This document shows positions 54,052-58,632 of a stretch of 58,632 nt of DNA, one piece after another (position 1 is the stretch's first letter; every line of letters starts with the position of its first letter). The stretch spans positions 1 to 58,632 of the forward strand of contig CALIHW010000054.1 of the NCBI GenBank assembly GCA_938020525.1, written 5' to 3'. This DNA comes from an uncultured Granulosicoccaceae bacterium. Lineage in GTDB: Bacteria; Pseudomonadota; Gammaproteobacteria; Granulosicoccales; Granulosicoccaceae. The translations under genes and the position numbers were made by a program. Below the pieces are notes generated by a model, which saw only the letters and a list, made by a program, of their open reading frames with translations, was not told where the DNA came from and searched no databases.

Positions 54052-54699
54052 ATGCTTAATCATATTCTCGACTACGGTCAGATTATTGTCGCCGACATTG
54101 TGCTCTCTGGCGACAACGCACTGATCATTGGTATGGCGGCCGCTGGCCTTGCACCGGAACTGCGCAAGAAAGCGATCATATTCGGTATGGTTATCGCCGC
54201 TTTGTTGCGCGTGGTGTTTGCACTAATCGCAACCAAGCTACTCGGTATACCGGGCTTATTACTTGTCGGTGCTTTGTTACTGTTTTGGGTCTGCTGGAGT
54301 TTGTACAAAGAGATCAGATCGAACAGTCATGCAAAGGCCGAGGATGAGCTGGAAAATCTAAATGAAGATGGTGCGCCGCGCCGTACACTGAAGCAGGCAT
54401 TGATAGCTATTACGATTGCCGATGTATCTATGTCGCTCGACAACGTGCTTGCGGTCGCCGCAATTGCTGACGGTGATTCACAAAAACTTGTAATCGGTTT
54501 GGGGCTCGCTATTCTTCTGATGGCATTTGCAGCCACCTTAATCATGAAGCTGCTTGCACGTTACCCGTGGATATCATGGTTGGGATTGGTGGTGTTAATG
54601 TACGTAGCTCTGGAGATGTTTTATCGCGGTATTTTTGATGAAACCAATGGCATTCTGGCTTACTTGAGGTCTGCTGGATTGATCGGTGGAGTGTCGTAA
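54052..54699 (+). CDS. TerC-family (YjbE-like) membrane protein
   Basis: A 215-residue protein with about seven helices. The two conserved acidic motifs are present: VLSGDNALIIGMAA near the N-terminus and SMSLDNVLAVAAIAD in the second half, which form the metal-binding centre of TerC proteins. Members export manganese or help load it into secreted enzymes. No yybP-ykoY manganese riboswitch pattern was seen in the 110 bp leader. It is a single gene with its own strong terminator. Confidence 0.92.
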   Translation: MLNHILDYGQIIVADIVLSGDNALIIGMAAAGLAPELRKKAIIFGMVIAALLRVVFALIATKLLGIPGLLLVGALLLFWVCWSLYKEIRSNSHAKAEDELENLNEDGAPRRTLKQALIAITIADVSMSLDNVLAVAAIADGDSQKLVIGLGLAILLMAFAATLIMKLLARYPWISWLGLVVLMYVALEMFYRGIFDETNGILAYLRSAGLIGGVS

Positions 54700-54736
54700 T
54701 TACCTTTCGAATAACTCGATAAATAGTTCTTAAAAG

Positions 54737-54771
54737 AAAGGCCGGCAATATATAAATTGCCGGCCTTTTTT
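54737..54771 (+). terminator. Strong intrinsic terminator after the TerC gene
   Basis: AAAGGCCGGCAAT (54737-54749) pairs perfectly with ATTGCCGGCCTTT (54756-54768) around ATATAA, with further T residues after it. The symmetric A/T flanks allow it to serve the convergent fasciclin gene as well. Confidence 0.92.
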
Positions 54772-54803
54772 ATAGCTGAAATTGTTTTTATATTTGAATC
54801 AAT

Positions 54804-56231
54804 TTACGGTAGCAGTACAGAGCTGATGCCGTGAATAATACCGTTGTCAGCTTGAATATCCGGATCTACTATAATAGCGCCACCAATACTCAGTACGTCT
54901 CTGGTCAATACAATCGGCTGTGATCCGAACACCATGTCAATGCTGCTGCCATCAAGCGCTATAACCTCGGCTGAGGTCAGTTGTACACCGGTTACATGAC
55001 CTAATAGCAGGTTACCGAGTGCTGCCGTGTCACTGGTAAAGCCTGCGGCGAGTTGTGTCTGTGCAACGGCGATTGCGGCGTTATTTGGTGCAAATAGCGT
55101 AAAGTTACCATCGACGCTATTTAGGGTATCTACCAATCCTGCCTGAGTCACTAAAGCAACCAGAGAACTGTAGTCCGGGTTCGCCGCCAGTACACCAACA
55201 ATTGAATCAGGCTTCGGTGCGGCTTGTGGCAGAAGTACTGCGTCAATGGCATGCACGACACCATTGGTGGCAGCCAGATCAGCTGCAGTGACAGTCGCGT
55301 TGTTTATTTTCAAAGAGTCGCCATCCAGTGTAACAGCCAGTGATCCACCGGTAGCCGAGGTTAGTGAAGTGCCTGCGGCAGCGGTTGCTGCGACCGAGTC
55401 AATGGCGTTGCCTTCAACTACATGGTTTAACAATACATCGCGAAGTTGATCTGAGTCCACGCGTAATGCGTTGAATAAGTCGTCGTCAATTGCGGAAAAC
55501 GCTTCGTTGGTTGGTGCGAATACTGTAAAGCTTCCGTCTTCTGACAAAGTGCTGTCAAGACCCGTCGCAGTAATTACATCAAGTAGAGTGCTGAACTGAG
55601 GGTCGTTCGCAATAAGCCCTGCTATAGATTCGGTCGGGGCATTTTCAGCGGTCGTTGGATTTACAGTTTCTGCCGGTGGAGTAAGAATGCTGTCAATGAC
55701 ATGAATGATTCCGTTCGACGCGACGATATCTGAGTTGATCACATTTGCAGTATTAATCTTCAATTGATCCGACTCGAAGGTGATTGCAGCTTGTTTGTCA
55801 TTGAGCATGGTGATAGGTGTACCAGCCTGTGTAGTCAAGGCACTTGCGTCATTTCTACCGGCAAGCACATGGTAGAGAAGTGTGTCGGTCAATGGTGCTG
55901 TGTCATCGAGGAGGTTTGAGAGCCCTTCTTCTCCAAGTGCATCGAATGCACTGTCAGTGGGTGCGAATATCGTATTAATATTGTTCGGGTCAGCTAATAC
56001 GGCTCTGAGATTTGTCGATTCCAGTGCTTGCAGCAAACGGGTGAAATTACCTGCAGCTTCTGCTGTTGAGATTATATCTACAGGGTCGTTCCCGGTGTCT
56101 GCAGTAGTAGCACTGTCTGTAGAACCACTGTCTGTAGAACCAGAATCAGGGCCAGTAAGTACTGCGCTATCGCAAGCGGTCAGTAGAAGACCTATTGTCG
56201 CAATAGCAGTTATCGTCAGGGTTCTGAGCAT
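54804..56231 (-). CDS. Lipoprotein with three fasciclin (FAS1) domains
   Basis: A 475-residue outer-surface or periplasmic protein. The lipobox is LLLTAC with acylated Cys20. A Ser/Thr/Asp-rich spacer (about 22-50) includes DSGST repeats. Three FAS1 domains follow at about 53-190, 202-337 and 342-475, each with the H1 motif (TIFAPTDSAFDAL, TVFAPTNEAFSAI, TLFAPNNAAIAVA) and the H2 region ending in (I/V)(I/S)SVLLP-like sequence. FAS1 domains mediate adhesion to proteins, polysaccharides or surfaces. The third domain is the most divergent. It is a single gene. Confidence 0.93.
   Translation of the reverse strand: MLRTLTITAIATIGLLLTACDSAVLTGPDSGSTDSGSTDSATTADTGNDPVDIISTAEAAGNFTRLLQALESTNLRAVLADPNNINTIFAPTDSAFDALGEEGLSNLLDDTAPLTDTLLYHVLAGRNDASALTTQAGTPITMLNDKQAAITFESDQLKINTANVINSDIVASNGIIHVIDSILTPPAETVNPTTAENAPTESIAGLIANDPQFSTLLDVITATGLDSTLSEDGSFTVFAPTNEAFSAIDDDLFNALRVDSDQLRDVLLNHVVEGNAIDSVAATAAAGTSLTSATGGSLAVTLDGDSLKINNATVTAADLAATNGVVHAIDAVLLPQAAPKPDSIVGVLAANPDYSSLVALVTQAGLVDTLNSVDGNFTLFAPNNAAIAVAQTQLAAGFTSDTAALGNLLLGHVTGVQLTSAEVIALDGSSIDMVFGSQPIVLTRDVLSIGGAIIVDPDIQADNGIIHGISSVLLP
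56112..56141. repeat. 15 bp in-frame tandem repeat, 2 units, in the fasciclin gene
   Basis: ACTGTCTGTAGAACC occurs twice in perfect tandem and encodes DSGST repeats in the spacer after the lipidated Cys. Spacer length may vary between strains. Confidence 0.9.
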
Positions 56232-56242
56232 ATTAGTTCTGC

Positions 56243-56274
56243 CTATTAGAATTATTATCTATTAGAATTATGAT
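56243..56274. repeat. 16 bp tandem repeat, 2 units, in the fasciclin leader
   Basis: CTATTAGAATTATTAT and CTATTAGAATTATGAT differ in one base. They sit 12 bp upstream of the minus-strand start codon and could change the spacing of ribosome-site or promoter elements. Confidence 0.85.
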
Positions 56275-56628
56275 GGAGCTGCGCTATTCGGTGGATAGCA
56301 GTGTGATTAGTCCGAACTGGAATAAGTGTAGTAGACCTGTGTAGAGATACGCGCCGGAGCACTGTAGATTGGTCATTTGTTGTTGTTTTTTATTTTTACA
56401 CTAGATATCAACTACGGTATATCATTGATTTTAAATAGGATAATGTACAGTTTCCGGTTCGAAAGCATGCGTGTTTGCTCATTCCCGATTTGGTGGATTA
56501 AGTGATACTTTTTACACCATGAGTACACTTCACTGTCGCTTCGGCTCGGATACAAAGAGTCCGCTTTTCAGCTGGCTCTAACCAATTCCCGAATAAACAA
56601 TAAATCTTTTTTTTGAATAAGGGTTCGT
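56275..56628. other. AT-rich divergent promoter region, no gene
   Basis: About 350 bp between the divergent fasciclin and SDR genes. It is AT-rich with T-runs, and no ORF, hairpin or clear operator stands out. Confidence 0.5.
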
Positions 56629-57399
56629 GTGGAAGCTTCTGCAAAAATGTTTTCTCTTAAAGGTAAGGTTGCACTTGTTACAGGTGCGACCTCCGGGATT
56701 GGTCAGCGTCAGGCAATTGCGTTGTCAGAGGCGGGTGCATCGATCATTGCAGTGGGTCGTAATCAGGATCGGCTGGATGCGCTTGTGAAAGAAATCTCCG
56801 GGAATAATATTGCTGCGGCCTATGCTGTGGCCTGTGACCTTGCTACGGCCGATCTTTCAAGCGTCTTTGAAGAGGTGCTCAAAACTACTGGTGGGGTTGA
56901 TATTCTCTGCAATACAGCAGGAGTGAATCTTCGCGAACCGGCAGATCAGATTACACCGGAGTCTTGGCAGCAGACTTTGTATCTCAATCTTACGGTGCCG
57001 TTTTTTCTGGCGCGTGAGTTAGTGCCACTCATGCAACAACGGGGAGGTGGCAAGATTATCAATATCGCCTCGTTACAGTCCGAGCGAGCGTTTCCAAACA
57101 GTGCTGCCTACGGTGCGAGCAAAGGTGGCATCGCCCAGCTCACTCGTGCAATGGCGGAAGCCTGGTCTTCAGAAGAGATTTGTTGCAATGCGATAGGACC
57201 GGGATTTTTTCCGACAGCGCTTACTGCCAAGGTATTTGATAATCCTGAATTATCTGCCAAAAATGCTGCCCAAACCGCCATTGGCCGCAACGGAGAAATG
57301 AAAGACCTTGATGGTATTACCGTGTTTCTGGCATCTTCTGCATCTGACTACATTACCGGTCAGGTCATCTACGTCGATGGTGGTTTTACCGCGAAGTAG
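56629..57399 (+). CDS. SDR-family oxidoreductase
   Basis: A 256-residue short-chain dehydrogenase/reductase. The motif TGATSGIG at about 18-25 binds the cofactor, VGRNQDR after beta-2 favours NADP, CNTAGVN replaces the usual NNAG, and the catalytic residues are in NIASLQSE (Ser) and AYGASKGGI (Tyr, Lys). The C-terminus GQVIYVDGGF is standard. GTG 56629 has AAGGG upstream; ATG 56650 lacks a ribosome site. It resembles gluconate 5-dehydrogenase-like sugar acid reductases, but the substrate is not certain. Confidence 0.9.
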   Translation: MEASAKMFSLKGKVALVTGATSGIGQRQAIALSEAGASIIAVGRNQDRLDALVKEISGNNIAAAYAVACDLATADLSSVFEEVLKTTGGVDILCNTAGVNLREPADQITPESWQQTLYLNLTVPFFLARELVPLMQQRGGGKIINIASLQSERAFPNSAAYGASKGGIAQLTRAMAEAWSSEEICCNAIGPGFFPTALTAKVFDNPELSAKNAAQTAIGRNGEMKDLDGITVFLASSASDYITGQVIYVDGGFTAK

Positions 57400-57541
57400 G
57401 CTTCCAGGTCGGCATTTATCAGTAGATATACCGAGCTCTGGGCCTCATCGTGTATACAGGTCTTCCAATTATTGACCCCAGGTACTATTCCCGCATCTGT
57501 TAAGGCATTATTATTCCAGTAGTTATAAATTGGAGACGGCA

Positions 57542-58447
57542 ATGCGCTGGCAGCAAGGTAGAAGAAGCAGAAATATTGAGGATCGTCGCTCGGGTGGTGG
57601 CTCTGCTCGTGGTGGTGGTAAGGGTGGCTCGGGCATGGGGCTGCTAATGACGGCGGGTTTGGTGGTCGCCGGATTGGTGTTTGGCGTCAACCCGATGAAG
57701 TTAATCAACATGACTGGCGGACTCGGTGGCTTGTCTTCCGGTACGGGCAGCTTGACTGGCTCTGGTGGTGGTGTGCAGTACGATGCCAGCACCAACCAGG
57801 AAGATCAGGCCGGACAGTTTGTCTCCTCGATCCTGGGTTATACAGAAGATACCTGGACCGAGATATTCAGGGGTTTTGGTGCGCAGTATCAACCACCGAA
57901 GCTGGTTTTGTTTAAAAACGCTGTTAGCTCTGCTTGTGGCACCCAAAGCTCTGCAGCCGGACCGTTTTATTGCCCGGGTGATAAGCAAGTCTACATTGAT
58001 ACTGCTTTCTTTGGCGAGCTGCAAAAGATGGGGGCGGCGGGCGATTTCGCTATGGCTTACGTTATCGGTCATGAGGTAGCTCATCACATTCAGAATCTTG
58101 AAGGCACTTCTATGGCAGTGCAACGACGGCAGCGCCAGGTATCCAAGGTTCAGTCTAATCAATTGTCAGTGCTAACTGAGCTGCAGGCAGATTGTTATGC
58201 AGGTGTCTGGGCTCACCATACGCAGAAGCGAACAAACTTTCTGGAAGAGGGTGATCTGGAAGAAGGTCTTAATGCAGCGGCACAAATCGGTGATGATACG
58301 TTGCTGCGAAAGGCGGGGCGTACACCTCACGAGAGTATGTATACTCATGGTTCTGCTGCGCAAAGACAGCAATGGTTTACAGAAGGTCTGCGCAATGGGG
58401 ATGTACAGAGATGTAATACCTTCCGTCAGGCGGGTGTAAGCTTCTAA
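57542..58447 (+). CDS. ypfJ: YpfJ-like neutral zinc metallopeptidase family protein
   Basis: A 301-residue protein from ATG 57542, with GGAGA 7 bp upstream; the frame from TTG 57530 overlaps that site. The N-terminal stretch MRWQQGRRSRNIEDRR is followed by a Gly-rich linker (about 17-32) and one membrane helix (about 34-52). The catalytic domain carries H177-E178-V-A-H181 in YVIGHEVAHHIQN and the later LQADCYAGVWAH that supplies the third ligand. Members are inner-membrane zinc proteins of little-known function, exposed to the periplasm. Followed by a strong terminator and a group II intron. Confidence 0.93.
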   Translation: MRWQQGRRSRNIEDRRSGGGSARGGGKGGSGMGLLMTAGLVVAGLVFGVNPMKLINMTGGLGGLSSGTGSLTGSGGGVQYDASTNQEDQAGQFVSSILGYTEDTWTEIFRGFGAQYQPPKLVLFKNAVSSACGTQSSAAGPFYCPGDKQVYIDTAFFGELQKMGAAGDFAMAYVIGHEVAHHIQNLEGTSMAVQRRQRQVSKVQSNQLSVLTELQADCYAGVWAHHTQKRTNFLEEGDLEEGLNAAAQIGDDTLLRKAGRTPHESMYTHGSAAQRQQWFTEGLRNGDVQRCNTFRQAGVSF

Positions 58448-58475
58448 ATTTTTACTGTGTTTTGTAGCAATACAG

Positions 58476-58500
58476 GGCGGCTCATTGAGTCGCCTTTTTT
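58476..58500 (+). terminator. Intrinsic terminator of ypfJ
   Basis: GGCGGCTC (58476-58483) pairs with GAGTCGCC (58487-58494), with one G-U pair, around ATT, followed by six T residues. A group II intron begins 5 bp after it. Confidence 0.92.
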
Positions 58501-58504
58501 ATTG

Positions 58505-58632
58505 GTGCGCCGAGCATGGCGCGAAGCGCCATGGTTGGCGTTTATAAGTGGTAAGTGAAAGCGAACCACGAAGTGACTTGGAGGTGAAAGTCCTCTGGGA
58601 GCCTTGATAACAGGAACCCCTAGCTGAACAGC
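58505..58632 (+). mobile_element. Group II intron, 5' end (truncated by window edge)
   Basis: The sequence from GTGCG (58505-58509, the intron 5' consensus) continues with a hairpin ATGGCGC-GAA-GCGCCAT (58515-58531). It then shows the domain I landmarks AAGTGAAAGCGAACC, GGAGGTGAAAGTCCTC and CTAGCTGAACAGC, in the order found in bacterial group II introns. It sits right behind the ypfJ terminator, the target preference known for bacterial class C introns. The intron-encoded reverse transcriptase would lie beyond the window. Confidence 0.78.

Overview
The window reads as chromosomal DNA of a Gram-negative, probably marine, gammaproteobacterium. Support comes from family content: three TRAP uptake systems (one TAXI type, two DctP type), a complete YejABEF peptide importer, Tat-exported proteins, a MacAB-like exporter, YpfJ, MsrA, an ECF sigma factor and a TIGR03087-like glycosyltransferase. 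Genus cannot be fixed from the sequence alone. No rRNA, tRNA, CRISPR or prophage was seen.

Layout. 1-800: tail of an ISL3-type transposase, a two-copy ~83 bp repeat and decayed DNA. 803-5080: MacAB-like ABC exporter operon with two separate permeases. 5353-8625: TAXI-TRAP importer. 9235-15164: Tat-exported MBL-fold hydrolase, DUF3179 protein, a secreted GH12 glucanase with Ca-binding-like repeats, and O-acetylhomoserine sulfhydrylase. 15165-17745: accessory islet with an IS110-family transposase remnant, two GFA-domain proteins, a small zinc-ribbon membrane protein and a NUDIX hydrolase. 17804-20910: class V aminotransferase divergent from a TmpA/TmpB-like pair, a predicted C-P bond cleaving phosphonate pathway. 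20984-29400: exported redoxin, EamA exporter, SH3/COG3650 protein, gamma-glutamylcyclotransferase-like protein, an intradiol dioxygenase-MAPEG-YceI cluster, GH31 glycosidase and an SDR. 29555-35206: yejABEF. 36193-40364: ECF sigma factor, putative anti-sigma factor, YyaL-type thioredoxin protein fused to a DsbD-alpha-like domain, and DsbA, a self-contained periplasmic thiol-redox operon. 40656-45209: DctPQM TRAP importer coupled to an AruI-like thiamine-diphosphate decarboxylase. 45210-45792: cluster of hairpins and dispersed repeats. 45793-49868: glycosyltransferase, MsrA, MFS transporter, PPOX-fold protein. 49986-53879: TRAP importer with a palindromic operator candidate and a fused DctQM permease. 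54052-58447: TerC, triple-fasciclin lipoprotein, SDR, YpfJ. 58505-58632: 5' end of a group II intron lying directly behind a terminator.

Three patterns stand out. First, short tandem repeats of 10-16 bp recur at about a dozen places. Those inside reading frames have 12 or 15 bp units, whereas several of those outside have 10, 13, 14 or 16 bp units, and many sit at gene 3' ends between stop codon and terminator. Second, two genes appear to begin at ATT or ATC in otherwise good coding context. Third, the 83-84 bp repeat dimer occurs at two loci 45 kb apart, with the first and second copies keeping their own diagnostic base.
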